A stretch of 41,032 bases of DNA from Chromatiales bacterium. Its GTDB lineage: Bacteria; Pseudomonadota; Gammaproteobacteria; Steroidobacterales; Woeseiaceae. Positions 7,849-16,527 of this stretch are shown piece after piece. The stretch covers positions 1-41,032 of the forward strand of contig JAIBDF010000012.1 of NCBI GenBank assembly GCA_024679535.1, given 5' to 3'. The translations under genes and the position numbers were made by a program. The notes beneath the pieces were generated by a model, which did not search any database, was not told the origin of the DNA, and was given only the letters and a program-made list of their open reading frames with translations. Position 1 is the first letter of the stretch, and every line of letters begins with the position of its first letter.

Positions 7849-9855
7849 CTACTTGACGCGCATGCCGGGTTTTGCACCCTCGTCGGGTGACAGCAGGAAG
7901 ATATCCTCGCCTCCCGGGCCAGCCGCCAGCACCATGCCTTCCGATACGCCGAAGCGCATCTTCCGCGGGGCGAGGTTGGCCACGACGATTACGTGGCGAC
8001 CAACCAGGGTAGCGGGGTCGTAAGCCGCCTTGATGCCAGCAAATACCTGGCGCTGGTTGTCGCCGACATCGAGCGTCAGGGCTAACAGCTTGTCCGCGCC
8101 CTCCACAGACTCGGCCTTCTCGATTCTTGCTATCCGCAGGTCAACCTTCGCGAAATCGTCGATGCTGATGTAATCGTCTTGCTGTTCGGTATCAGTCACG
8201 GGCTTGCTCTCTTTTGACTGTTCCACCACACGCGCTACCTGATCGGCTTCGACCCGGGTGAGCAGTGGTTTGAATTTTGACAGGGTTTCGCCGAGTAATG
8301 GCGAGGAGGCGTCCTGCCACTGCCATTTGGATTCGTTCAGAAAGGCGCGGGCGCCGCTCGCAACCCCGGGAATGACGGGCGACAGGTAGACCATCAGGCT
8401 GCGGAACATATTGATACCCTGCGTGCAAACCAGCTGCACTTCAGGCAGTCGGTCCTCGTCTTTCGCCATGATCCAGGGTTTGTGCTCGTCGATGTAGCGA
8501 TTGGCTTTATCGGCCAGCGCCATGATCAGGCGCATTGCCTTGGAAAATTCACGTTTCTCGTAATGCTGTGCAATAACCTCTGACGCGTCTGCAATCTCCG
8601 CGAACAGGGCGCCGTCTGCGAGTGTGTCCGCCAGCCTGCCCTCGAAACGCTTGCCGATGAAACCGGCACAACGGCTGGCAATATTGACGAGCTTGCCGAC
8701 CAGGTCCGAGTTCACGCGCGCGATGAAGTCCTCGAGGTTGAGGTCGATGTCTTCGATCGTGGGCCCGAGTTTCGCCGCGTAGTAGTAACGCAGGACTTCG
8801 GGATTCAGGTTGTCGAGATAGGTCCGTGCCTTGATGAACGTCCCGCGCGACTTCGACATTTTCTGTCCGTCGACCGTCAGGAACCCATGGGCATAGACGC
8901 TGGTCGGAGTCCGAAAGCCAGAGCCTTCGAGCACCGCCGGCCAGAACAGCGTGTGGAAGTACATGATGTCCTTGCCGATGAAGTGGTATAGCTCAGTGTC
9001 GCTGTCGGCCTTCCAGTAGTCGTCGAATTCAAGCCCTGCAGTGCGATCGCACAGGTGCTTGAAGCTCGCCATGTAGCCGACCGGAGCATCGAGCCAGACA
9101 TAAAAATACTTATCTTCGGTGCCGGGGATGCGGAACCCGAAGTAGGGCGCATCCCGGGAAATATCCCAATCCTGCAGGCCGGCATCGAACCATTCGTCGA
9201 GCTTGGCGACGACGTTCTTGTCGAGTTTTGCGACGGTCATCCAATTGCGCAGCCGCTCCTCGTATTCACTGAGCTTGAAAAAATAATGTTCCGACTCGCG
9301 CTTGATCGGTGTTGTACCAGACAGCACAGACTTGGGATCGATAAGGTCCTCAGGGGCGTAGGTCGCGCCGCACACCTCACAGGCATCGCCGTACTGGTCT
9401 TCACTTTTGCAACGCGGGCAAGTGCCCTTCACGAAACGGTCCGGCAGGAACATGCCTTCTTTTTCGTCGTAGGATTGCTCGATCGTCCGCGTGTAGATGT
9501 CGCCGCGTTCACGCAGCGCCTGGTACATGCGGCCGACGATCTCCTCATTCTCGGGCGAGTGCGTCGTATGGTAGTTGTCGAACTCGATACCAAAATCAGC
9601 GAAATCGCTGACAAACTCCTTCGAAAAACCCTCTGTCAGTTCCTCAGGCGTGATGCCGAGTTCACGCGCCTTAAGCATAATCGGTGTGCCATGCGAATCC
9701 GATGCGCACACGTAAATACAGTCATGGCCGCGAAGCTTCTGGAAGCGGACCCAGATGTCGGTCTGGATGTATTCGACGAGATGCCCCATATGCGGTGAGC
9801 CATTGGCATACGGCAGGGCACTGGTAACGAGGATTTTTCGTTGGCTGTCTGACAT
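7849..9855 (-). CDS. metG: methionyl-tRNA synthetase
   Basis: This cytoplasmic class I synthetase charges tRNA-Met. The 668-residue protein is the long form. The HIGH-type motif is [15 protein letters not shown] (15-29), the zinc knuckle has [18 protein letters not shown], the KMSKS loop is GQKMSKSRG, and the anticodon-binding domain follows. The last 110 residues, from about [20 protein letters not shown], are the OB-fold tRNA-binding/dimerisation domain. The 113 bases upstream (9856-9968) separate it from the pilU-like gene on the same strand and contain only a short GGCCA/TGGCC hairpin without a clear T-run. Confidence 0.97.
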   Translation of the reverse strand: MSDSQRKILVTSALPYANGSPHMGHLVEYIQTDIWVRFQKLRGHDCIYVCASDSHGTPIMLKARELGITPEELTEGFSKEFVSDFADFGIEFDNYHTTHSPENEEIVGRMYQALRERGDIYTRTIEQSYDEKEGMFLPDRFVKGTCPRCKSEDQYGDACEVCGATYAPEDLIDPKSVLSGTTPIKRESEHYFFKLSEYEERLRNWMTVAKLDKNVVAKLDEWFDAGLQDWDISRDAPYFGFRIPGTEDKYFYVWLDAPVGYMASFKHLCDRTAGLEFDDYWKADSDTELYHFIGKDIMYFHTLFWPAVLEGSGFRTPTSVYAHGFLTVDGQKMSKSRGTFIKARTYLDNLNPEVLRYYYAAKLGPTIEDIDLNLEDFIARVNSDLVGKLVNIASRCAGFIGKRFEGRLADTLADGALFAEIADASEVIAQHYEKREFSKAMRLIMALADKANRYIDEHKPWIMAKDEDRLPEVQLVCTQGINMFRSLMVYLSPVIPGVASGARAFLNESKWQWQDASSPLLGETLSKFKPLLTRVEADQVARVVEQSKESKPVTDTEQQDDYISIDDFAKVDLRIARIEKAESVEGADKLLALTLDVGDNQRQVFAGIKAAYDPATLVGRHVIVVANLAPRKMRFGVSEGMVLAAGPGGEDIFLLSPDEGAKPGMRVK

Positions 9856-9968
9856 GGGGCGCGATTATGCCAGTATTTGGGCCTGGTCGCTCACGCACTT
9901 TTATGTACTGGGCATCACAAGGCCATCGTGGCCAAACAGGCTTTGATGATTCGGGTCGGGAGACCTTT

Positions 9969-11033
9969 CTACGAATCCATCTCTCTAACTTGCTCGAACA
10001 TGTGCTTGTTGTTGGCCTGCAGGTAGGCCTCGTAGCCGGAAATCCAGCCCTTTTCAACCAGGCTCATGAGCGCCTTGTCCATGGAGACCATGCCGGACGC
10101 GCCGCCACTCTGGATGGCTGTTTCGAGTTGGTCGAGCTTGCCCTGACGAATCAGGTTGGCAACGGCCGGGGTGTTGATCATGATTTCGAGTGCCGCGGCT
10201 CTTCCTGGTTTGTGAATGGTTGGCAACAGCTGCTGGGACAAGACGCCGCGGAGCGACGTCGAGATCATCGTACGAATGTGCGACTGCTTGTCGGCCGGGA
10301 AGGAGTTGATGATGCGATCGACCGTCTGCGCGGCACCGTTAGTGTGCAAGGTGCCCATGACGAGAATTCCCATCTCGGCAGCCGTTACCGCGATGCTGAT
10401 CGTTTCCAAATCGCGCATTTCGCCGACGAGGATCACGTCTGGATCTTCACGCAGTGCAGAGTGCAGCGCCTCCGCGAAGTTCGGACTGTGCACGCCGACC
10501 TCGCGCTGGCTGATCAGGCAGCCTCTCGCCTTGTGCACGAATTCAATGGGGTCTTCGATCGTCAGGATGTGGCCTTTCATGCGCCGGTTCATTTCGTCAA
10601 TCATGGCCGCGAGTGTCGTCGACTTGCCCGACCCGGTCTTACCGGTAACGAGAATCATGCCCGAGGTGTACTTGCATAGCTGGTGCACGACCTTCGGCAT
10701 GTTCAGCTCTTCGAGCGACATTGCGCTCGACGGGATGGCCCTGAAGATCGCGCCGACGCCGTTCAGGTGCCGGAATGCATTGACACGAAAACGTGAAACC
10801 TCGGGTATTTCATAAGCGAAATCAGCTGCATCCAGCTTTTCGAAGGTAGCCTTCGCTACGCCGTCCATGATCTCGAAGATAGCGTCCTGCGTGAACTCAA
10901 CGGTGAGTTTCTGGTCCATCAGGTTCTTAAGTCCACCATGCACGCGGATGCGCGGCGGATCGCCCGACAGGAAATGCAGGTCCGATGCATTTTGCTGCAG
11001 TGACGCTTGCAGAAACTGGTCCAGTTTATTCAT
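9969..11033 (-). CDS. PilT/PilU-family type IV pilus retraction ATPase (second paralogue)
   Basis: The protein has 354 residues. It is a hexameric secretion-type ATPase that acts on the cytoplasmic side of the pilus machine. Motifs are the PAS-like N-domain (ASDLHFLSGDPPRIRVHG), Walker A GKTGSGKS, the Asp box EDPIEFVH, Walker B ILVGEMRD and the His box GTLHTNGAAQTVDRI. The C-terminal segment PAVANLIRQGKLDQLETAIQ followed by GMVSMDKAL resembles the PilT retraction signature. It starts 4 bases after the other PilT-like gene. The canonical pilT-pilU neighbours (yggS, proC) are absent. Whether it is the true PilU, a second PilT or a specialised paralogue cannot be told from sequence alone. Confidence 0.9.
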   Translation of the reverse strand: MNKLDQFLQASLQQNASDLHFLSGDPPRIRVHGGLKNLMDQKLTVEFTQDAIFEIMDGVAKATFEKLDAADFAYEIPEVSRFRVNAFRHLNGVGAIFRAIPSSAMSLEELNMPKVVHQLCKYTSGMILVTGKTGSGKSTTLAAMIDEMNRRMKGHILTIEDPIEFVHKARGCLISQREVGVHSPNFAEALHSALREDPDVILVGEMRDLETISIAVTAAEMGILVMGTLHTNGAAQTVDRIINSFPADKQSHIRTMISTSLRGVLSQQLLPTIHKPGRAAALEIMINTPAVANLIRQGKLDQLETAIQSGGASGMVSMDKALMSLVEKGWISGYEAYLQANNKHMFEQVREMDS

Positions 11034-11037
11034 GGCA

Positions 11038-12141
11038 TCAGACCTTTGAACCGTCGCCGAATTCGATCGAGGGGAACATGTCGGAATTCGTCACGAAGCG
11101 CTGGAATCTCTTCTTGTCGTTGGCAAAACGGATCGCGTCGTCGGGGTCGATTTCCTTGGTATTGATTGCATCAAGGAGCGCCTGGTCCATTACCTGCATC
11201 CCGATGTCTTTGCCGGTCTGCAACTGTGATGCGATCTGGTGTGTCTGGTCGGTCGTGATCAGCTTGGAGATAGCGCGACTGTTAACCAGGATTTCGAGGA
11301 TAGCGCGGCGGCCGCGGCCGTCCGGTGTCTTCACCAGGACCTGCGTTACGACAGCCTTCAGGCTCATGGCGAGGAAGCCCTTGGTCTGCTCACGTAGTTC
11401 GCCGGGCAGGGCGTCAATAATACGGTCGAGGGTCTTCACCGCGCCCGTTGTGTGCAAGGTGCCGAGCACAAGATGGCCGGTTTCGGCGGCCGTCATGGCC
11501 ATCGAAATCGTCTCCGCATCACGTAACTCGCCCACGAGAATGACGTCGGGATCTTCGCGCATTGCCGAACGCACGCCGTCGGCAAAACTCACGACATGCG
11601 TGCCGACTTCACGCTGGATGATCTGGCTCTTTTTGCTCGGGTGGACAAACTCGATCGGATCTTCAAGGCTGATGATGTTGAGGTTTCGGGTTTCGTTAAG
11701 ATGGTTGATCATCGCAGCGAGCGTGGTCGATTTACCCGTACCTGTACTGCCTGTGACGAGCACCATACCCTGGTGGTAGTCGCAGAAGTCCTTGAGTACC
11801 GGCGGTACTTTCAGATCGTCCAGCTTGGGTACATCGCCGGGAATATACCGGAACACGGCGCCCATGCCTGTGGCCTTGCGAAAAACATTTACACGGAACC
11901 GGTCGCTCTCGTCACCGACGTAGGAAAAATCCAGGTCATGTCCCGAAATCAGGCGTTCCTGCTGCTTGGTGGTCAGGATTTCGTACAGGTAGGTTTCCAA
12001 CTCGGTATCGGTCAACTCGCGAAACTTGATTGGCATCAGCTCGCCGTTCATGCGCAGCATCGGCGGGACACCGACCGCGAGATGAATGTCGGAACAGCCC
12101 TGTGCGAGGCCCAGTTTGAGGAATGCGTCTATGCGTGCCAT
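11038..12141 (-). CDS. PilT/PilU-family type IV pilus retraction ATPase (first paralogue)
   Basis: The protein has 367 residues and the same fold as its downstream neighbour. The N-domain has CSDIHLAVGVPPMLRMNGEL, Walker A is GSTGTGKSTT, the Asp box EDPIEFVHP, Walker B ILVGELRDAE and the His box GTLHTTGAVKTLDRI. The C-terminus has RAISKLITTDQTHQIASQLQ, then GMQVMDQALLDAI and an extra tail of about 40 residues (DAIRFANDKKRFQRF...). It starts 8 bases after the kinase stop and ends 4 bases before the second paralogue, so the three are one operon. Both ATPases keep all catalytic residues, so both are probably active. Confidence 0.9.
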   Translation of the reverse strand: MARIDAFLKLGLAQGCSDIHLAVGVPPMLRMNGELMPIKFRELTDTELETYLYEILTTKQQERLISGHDLDFSYVGDESDRFRVNVFRKATGMGAVFRYIPGDVPKLDDLKVPPVLKDFCDYHQGMVLVTGSTGTGKSTTLAAMINHLNETRNLNIISLEDPIEFVHPSKKSQIIQREVGTHVVSFADGVRSAMREDPDVILVGELRDAETISMAMTAAETGHLVLGTLHTTGAVKTLDRIIDALPGELREQTKGFLAMSLKAVVTQVLVKTPDGRGRRAILEILVNSRAISKLITTDQTHQIASQLQTGKDIGMQVMDQALLDAINTKEIDPDDAIRFANDKKRFQRFVTNSDMFPSIEFGDGSKV

Positions 12142-12149
12142 GTATGGGC

Positions 12150-14609
12150 TCAGAGTTTAACGGTATCGAGGGCGTCTGTAAGCTCTTCCATCGATTGATA
12201 GCGCTTGGTCTTGTCGACAGACATGGCTTTAATGATGATTGCAGCGAAATCGTCGGGCAGGTCGGGGTTAATCTCCTGACAGCCCTTCGCTTTACCCTGC
12301 ACATGCTGGTACATGACGGACATGTGGTCGCCGCGGCTGTAGGGCGGTATACCGGTACACATTTCGTACATGATGACGCCGATGCTGTAGACGTCGGCGG
12401 ATTCGTCGACTTTCTTGCCGAGGATCTGCTCGGGTGCCATGTATTTTGGTGAGCCGATGACGTAACCCGTTTTGGTCAGCTGCGTGTCGCCGCTGCTGGC
12501 CGCTGCCGCAACGCCGAAGTCCACAATCTTAAGCAGACCTTCGTTGTTGACCAGGATGTTGGCCGGCTTCAGGTCACGGTGAATAACACCAGCCTGGTGT
12601 GCGACGGTCATGCCCGTTGCCATGTCACGTGAAAAGCGCAAGGCCTTCTTCAGATCCATGGGTTTACTGTCAGGAATCTCGCCAGACAATGTGTGCGACG
12701 GGAAGTACTCCATTGAGATGGCGTAGGCGCCCTGCAGGTGCAGGAAGTCATAGATTCGTATGACGTTGCGATGTGTAATCTTGCGCGAATAGCGTAACTC
12801 GTGAACAAAGCGCTTCATCATCTCTTCGTCAGATGACACATTCGGGTTCAGGAACTTGAGAATGAGCTGTTCGTCGACGACCTCATCTTCCATCAGCAGA
12901 ACGGTACCGAATGCACCTTTACCGATCTTCTCAATGTATCGGTAGCGGCCTTCGATAACGTCGCCCGGCTTCAACTTGGAAATATCCAGCATCTGGAGAC
13001 CAACCGCTGCGGCGTCGTCTGGCGTCGCCGGCACGATATCGCCGTCTCCGTCTGCCTGCGCAACGGCACTTTCTTCCTTGGCCTTCTGCAGCAGTTTCTC
13101 GAGATCCACGTTGTCGACGAGCATCGTCTTCGTGTTTTCGGCGATCTTTTCCGCCCGTGCGTTCTGTTCCATGACCGAAGGCGAGAAGCGGTCGTCAAGA
13201 TCCTTGAGTGCCTTGTCGGCCGCATTGACGATCGCTATGTCCTCGGACTGCTTGATCTTCTTGAACAGGTTGCGAATCGTCTCGGCCTGGGAGTCGTTCG
13301 ACAGGTGTGAAATTGCCTTGATAGCCTCAAGCTGAATTTCACGTTCCGGGCGTTCCAGCATCGGCAGAATTTTGGTGACCTGCTTGTAGGTACCGAGTTT
13401 GCCGATGGCTCGGATCAGCACCGCGTCGGTCTTGGAGTCCTGACCGAGCATTCCTTCGAGTTTTGGCAGAACCTTGGTGCTGCCGATTTTCGACAGAGCA
13501 TCGATCGCCCGTTCGCGGACCCACCAGTCTGAATCGTCGGTGGCCTTGATCAGGTGGTCTTCTGCCCGATCGCTCTTGGTCGCATTGAGAATTTCGATGG
13601 CTGTACGACGGATTTCCTCGTCTTCGACAGCGATAAGGTTGACGACGGAATCGACAACCCTCGGGCCGCCGATCTCCGCCAGGGCGTCACCCGCGCGTGA
13701 CCGAACCCACCAGTCGTCGTCCTTGATGGCGTCGAGCAAATCCTTTACCGAGGACTCGTCGCCGACTTCGTTTAGAATTTCGACAGCCGCGCGGCGTGCG
13801 TATTCGGATTCGTCTTTCAGCGCATTGACGAGATATTTGACCGTGTCGGGATGTTTGGCCTTGATCATCACGTCCACCGCCTTGCCCTGGACGTCGAGAT
13901 CGGGATCTGTGAGAACCTCCGCGACCTTTCCGATATTGATATTGCCACCACGAGAGCCAATGGCACCGAGCGCTGCGCTGCGCACCATCTTGTTCGTGTC
14001 CTTGAGCTGCATTTCCAGTGCCTGGTTGATCTCGGGCTTGTCGAACTTGGCGAGCAGCTGCATCAGGTGGATCTTGATGATCGGATCCTTGCCGCCCATG
14101 CGCGCGATGAGATCCCCAACCATCTCGGGTCTGATGGTTTCCTGGATGATCCTGAAAATCGCGGCCGTTTCCCTGGGCTCGCAGTCGTAAGCGCGTTGCA
14201 GCAGTTCGTGGACTGACAGGTCCTGCTTGTGAACCCTGAGGACTTCGATCAGCGCGGCTTTCGAGACTTCACCGTCATCGAAGAAATCGAGCAGGCTGTT
14301 CGCGTTGTAGTCGGTGCTGCTGGACAGGGCCCAGGCGGTCCCCGACACGACGCGCTCGTTGCCGTCGGCGAGGCCTTCACGATACATGTCAAGATTTTTG
14401 TCGTTGACCAGCGAGCCCAGGATATCGACGAGTACCATGGTGTGGGTCTTGTCTGACAATGCGAGGGCGTCAATGATCTTGGGCACCGCCTTGTTGCCGG
14501 CTTTCTTGAGCTTGTCGACGAATTTCTGCGCACTAGCTGAGGCCGGATCGACCTCAGCTATCAGCTGAGACAGCACCTGATCGACGCGGAATGACGCGAG
14601 AAAACTCAT
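12150..14609 (-). CDS. HEAT-repeat protein fused to a serine/threonine protein kinase
   Basis: The protein has 819 residues and no signal peptide or membrane helix, so it is cytoplasmic. Residues about 1-480 are helical HEAT/PBS-lyase repeats; near-copies such as DDDWWVRSRAGDALAEIG and DDSDWWVRERAIDALSKIG recur. A charged linker (about 480-550) follows. The Hanks-type kinase occupies 554-819: glycine loop GKGAFGTV, catalytic Lys585 in LILKFLNP, HRDLKPAN with Asp679, DFG with Asp697, GSPKYMAPEQ and YSIGVIMYEM, so it looks active. It is the first gene of an operon with two PilT-type ATPases, so I infer that the HEAT scaffold docks a partner in pilus control. The substrate is unknown. Confidence 0.9.
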   Translation of the reverse strand: MSFLASFRVDQVLSQLIAEVDPASASAQKFVDKLKKAGNKAVPKIIDALALSDKTHTMVLVDILGSLVNDKNLDMYREGLADGNERVVSGTAWALSSSTDYNANSLLDFFDDGEVSKAALIEVLRVHKQDLSVHELLQRAYDCEPRETAAIFRIIQETIRPEMVGDLIARMGGKDPIIKIHLMQLLAKFDKPEINQALEMQLKDTNKMVRSAALGAIGSRGGNINIGKVAEVLTDPDLDVQGKAVDVMIKAKHPDTVKYLVNALKDESEYARRAAVEILNEVGDESSVKDLLDAIKDDDWWVRSRAGDALAEIGGPRVVDSVVNLIAVEDEEIRRTAIEILNATKSDRAEDHLIKATDDSDWWVRERAIDALSKIGSTKVLPKLEGMLGQDSKTDAVLIRAIGKLGTYKQVTKILPMLERPEREIQLEAIKAISHLSNDSQAETIRNLFKKIKQSEDIAIVNAADKALKDLDDRFSPSVMEQNARAEKIAENTKTMLVDNVDLEKLLQKAKEESAVAQADGDGDIVPATPDDAAAVGLQMLDISKLKPGDVIEGRYRYIEKIGKGAFGTVLLMEDEVVDEQLILKFLNPNVSSDEEMMKRFVHELRYSRKITHRNVIRIYDFLHLQGAYAISMEYFPSHTLSGEIPDSKPMDLKKALRFSRDMATGMTVAHQAGVIHRDLKPANILVNNEGLLKIVDFGVAAAASSGDTQLTKTGYVIGSPKYMAPEQILGKKVDESADVYSIGVIMYEMCTGIPPYSRGDHMSVMYQHVQGKAKGCQEINPDLPDDFAAIIIKAMSVDKTKRYQSMEELTDALDTVKL

Positions 14610-14737
14610 CGCCGCATCCCTGAGTCGGCTGGATCTACCTGTGATTTAAGTGCTTTCGCCAAACTTTGGTTCGCTCTTGCCCTAAGCGTCGACGCGGCAT
14701 TATGCCACATAGCCATACGCACATTGCCCGCCAATGC

Positions 14738-14767
14738 TGGCTTTCGGCCAATACAGGCCATTACAAT
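14738..14767 (+). promoter_or_regulatory. possible sigma70-type promoter for apbC
   Basis: TGGCTT (14738-14743) and TACAAT (14762-14767) are 18 bases apart, about 70 bases upstream of the apbC start. The -10 hexamer is good and the -35 is weak. A 10-base imperfect direct repeat (GGCCAATACA at 14747-14756, GGCCATTACA at 14757-14766) fills the spacer and -10. The rest of the 14610-14836 gap must also hold the promoter for the diverging kinase operon, which I could not place. Confidence 0.35.
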
Positions 14768-14781
14768 GTGCCCCCGATTCG

Positions 14782-14795
14782 CCGGCCGAAGCCGG
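14782..14795 (+). other. leader hairpin before apbC
   Basis: CCGGC (14782-14786), loop CGAA and GCCGG (14791-14795) make a short GC-rich stem-loop in the presumed 5' leader, followed within 10 bases by the purine-rich AAGAGGAAA. There is no T-run, so it is not an intrinsic terminator. It may only stabilise the leader. Confidence 0.4.
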
Positions 14796-14819
14796 AACCT
14801 CAAGAGGAAATTTTACCTA

Positions 14820-14840
14820 ATGCAGACGTGTGAAGTGTGA
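14820..14840 (+). CDS. possible six-codon leader cistron overlapping the apbC start
   Basis: An ATG at 14820 stands about 11 bases after a strong Shine-Dalgarno-like AAGAGGA (14802-14808) and encodes MQTCEV, then TGA at 14838-14840. That stop overlaps the apbC GTG at 14837-14839, in a different frame. The apbC GTG itself has no good ribosome site, so the mini-cistron could load ribosomes that restart on apbC. Six codons are too few to prove translation by sequence. Confidence 0.35.
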   Translation: MQTCEV

Positions 14841-15934
14841 CGGTGTCAACAAATTTGGAAGCCAGCAAGTTCTTAGATTCCATCGACTTATCGGTCGTTG
14901 GCCGCCCCCTGGGAAAGGTCGCGAAGCTTCGCGATCTCAGCGTGGATGGTGGCGTACTCAGCGCAACCATCGAGCTCGGGTTTCCCTGCGACAGTGCGCA
15001 CAGCGCAATTCATGAGGAGATATCGGCCGCAGTTAGCGCGAAATCGGGCCTGCAGCCTGGTGAAATCAAGCTGACGACGCGCGTAATGCGCCATGCCGTG
15101 CAGCGAAACCTCAAGCCCATTGCCGGCGTCAGGAACGTGATTGCCGTGGCGTCGGGCAAAGGTGGCGTGGGCAAATCGACCGTATCGGCCAATCTTGCGC
15201 TTGCCCTTGCCGCAGAAGGGGCGTCGGTCGGGGTGCTCGATGCGGATATCTACGGACCGAGCCAGCCGCAGATGCTGGGGACTGTCGGCCAGGTGCCGGA
15301 TACCAAGGATGGCAAGACGATGTTGCCTCTGCGCTCGCATGGCCTGCAGATCATGTCGATGGGAGCACTCATCGATGCTGATGAGCCCATGATCTGGAGA
15401 GGCCCGATGGTGACATCGGCCCTGAGCCAGCTGGCAACCCAGACGAACTGGGAGGACCTCGACTACCTGATCGTCGATATGCCGCCCGGCACGGGTGACA
15501 TTCAGCTCACGCTTTCGCAACAGATACCGGTTGCCGGCTCGGTGATTGTTACGACCCCGCAGAACATCGCCACGCTCGATGCGCGTAAGGGGCTCGCGAT
15601 GTTCCGCAAGGTGGCGATTCCCGTACTGGGGGTGATCGAGAACATGGCCACGCATATTTGTTCGAACTGCGGTCATGAAGACGCTATTTTTGGCGCCGGT
15701 GGTGCGGACAAGATCGTGGGTGACTTCGACGTACCGTTGCTGGGTCGCCTGCCGCTGGACGGACGTATTCGCGAACAAGCGGACTCAGGCAGGCCAACCA
15801 TGGTCGCCGAGCCCGACTCGGCCATTGCGCAGGCCTATCGGCAAGCTGCCTGGAACGTCGGTGCTGCGCTGGCTGCGGAGCGCGTAGACCACAGCGCGAA
15901 ATTTGCCAGCATCGTCGTCGAGTCGGCTAAATGA
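14837..15934 (+). CDS. apbC: Mrp/ApbC family iron-sulfur cluster carrier ATPase
   Basis: This is a P-loop ATPase that holds and passes [4Fe-4S] clusters to apo-proteins in the cytosol. The protein has 365 residues. Residues about 8-85 form the N-terminal MIP18/DUF59-like domain, the deviant Walker [11 protein letters not shown] lies at 106-115, and DMPPGTGD is at 214-221. The cluster-binding CSNC is at Cys275/Cys278. The start is GTG at 14837; a second GTG at 14843 is possible. It overlaps dcd by 4 bases. Apo-targets in the window could include Nth, RsxB, RsxC and the Fe-S uracil glycosylase, though that is only a family-level inference. Confidence 0.95.
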   Translation: MTVSTNLEASKFLDSIDLSVVGRPLGKVAKLRDLSVDGGVLSATIELGFPCDSAHSAIHEEISAAVSAKSGLQPGEIKLTTRVMRHAVQRNLKPIAGVRNVIAVASGKGGVGKSTVSANLALALAAEGASVGVLDADIYGPSQPQMLGTVGQVPDTKDGKTMLPLRSHGLQIMSMGALIDADEPMIWRGPMVTSALSQLATQTNWEDLDYLIVDMPPGTGDIQLTLSQQIPVAGSVIVTTPQNIATLDARKGLAMFRKVAIPVLGVIENMATHICSNCGHEDAIFGAGGADKIVGDFDVPLLGRLPLDGRIREQADSGRPTMVAEPDSAIAQAYRQAAWNVGAALAAERVDHSAKFASIVVESAK

Positions 15935-16497
15935 GCATCAAGTCTGACCGCTGGATTCGCCGTATGGCTGACAAGCACGGCATGATCGAGCCGTTCGAGC
16001 CCGGGCAGGTCAGGGAGAACGAGCAGGGACGGATTGTCAGCTACGGCACATCGAGCTATGGCTACGACGTCCGCTGTTCCGATGAGTTCAAGATCTTCAC
16101 AAACATCAATTCGGCCGTCGTTGATCCGAAATCGTTCGATGAGTCCAGCTTTGTCGATTTGAAAAGCGATGTCTGTGTCATCCCGCCAAACTCCTTTGCC
16201 CTGGCCCGCACGGTCGAGTTTTTCCGGATTCCCCGCACCGTACTCACGATCTGCCTCGGCAAATCGACGTACGCGCGCTGCGGGATTATTGTGAATGTCA
16301 CGCCGCTCGAGCCTGAATGGGAAGGACATGTCACGCTGGAGTTTTCCAACACGACACCGCTGCCGGCCAAGATCTATGCCAACGAGGGCGTGGCCCAGAT
16401 GTTGTTCCTGGAGTCCGATGAACCCTGTGAAACGTCCTACAAGGACCGCGGCGGTAAATACCAGGGGCAGACAGGTGTTACGCTGCCAAAGGCGTGA
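15931..16497 (+). CDS. dcd: dCTP deaminase
   Basis: This enzyme deaminates dCTP to dUTP, the main route to dTMP in many gammaproteobacteria. The 188-residue protein has the trimeric dUTPase-like fold. GKSTYAR (110-116) binds phosphate, and TLEFSN with Glu137 supplies the catalytic glutamate. [15 protein letters not shown] and [11 protein letters not shown] are further family blocks, and the C-terminal [13 protein letters not shown] closes over the nucleotide. The ATG overlaps the apbC TGA by 4 bases. The converging ParA-like gene ends 30 bases away, with no hairpin between them. Confidence 0.97.
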   Translation: MSIKSDRWIRRMADKHGMIEPFEPGQVRENEQGRIVSYGTSSYGYDVRCSDEFKIFTNINSAVVDPKSFDESSFVDLKSDVCVIPPNSFALARTVEFFRIPRTVLTICLGKSTYARCGIIVNVTPLEPEWEGHVTLEFSNTTPLPAKIYANEGVAQMLFLESDEPCETSYKDRGGKYQGQTGVTLPKA

Positions 16498-16527
16498 GTC
16501 TCCCCATAGCCCCCGTAGCGTGGTGAT

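Noticed and set aside
9055-10679. Two long plus-strand frames (247 and 270 codons)
   Set aside because: They are antisense to metG and the second PilT-like gene and show no domain features.
14691-14710. Sigma54-type promoter for the kinase operon (TGGC...GC on the minus strand)
   Set aside because: The GG-to-GC spacing is one base short of the -24/-12 rule and the -12 lacks TTGC.
14888-15778. 296-codon minus-strand frame
   Set aside because: It is antisense to apbC, has no ribosome site or recognisable domain, and is explained by GC-rich third positions.
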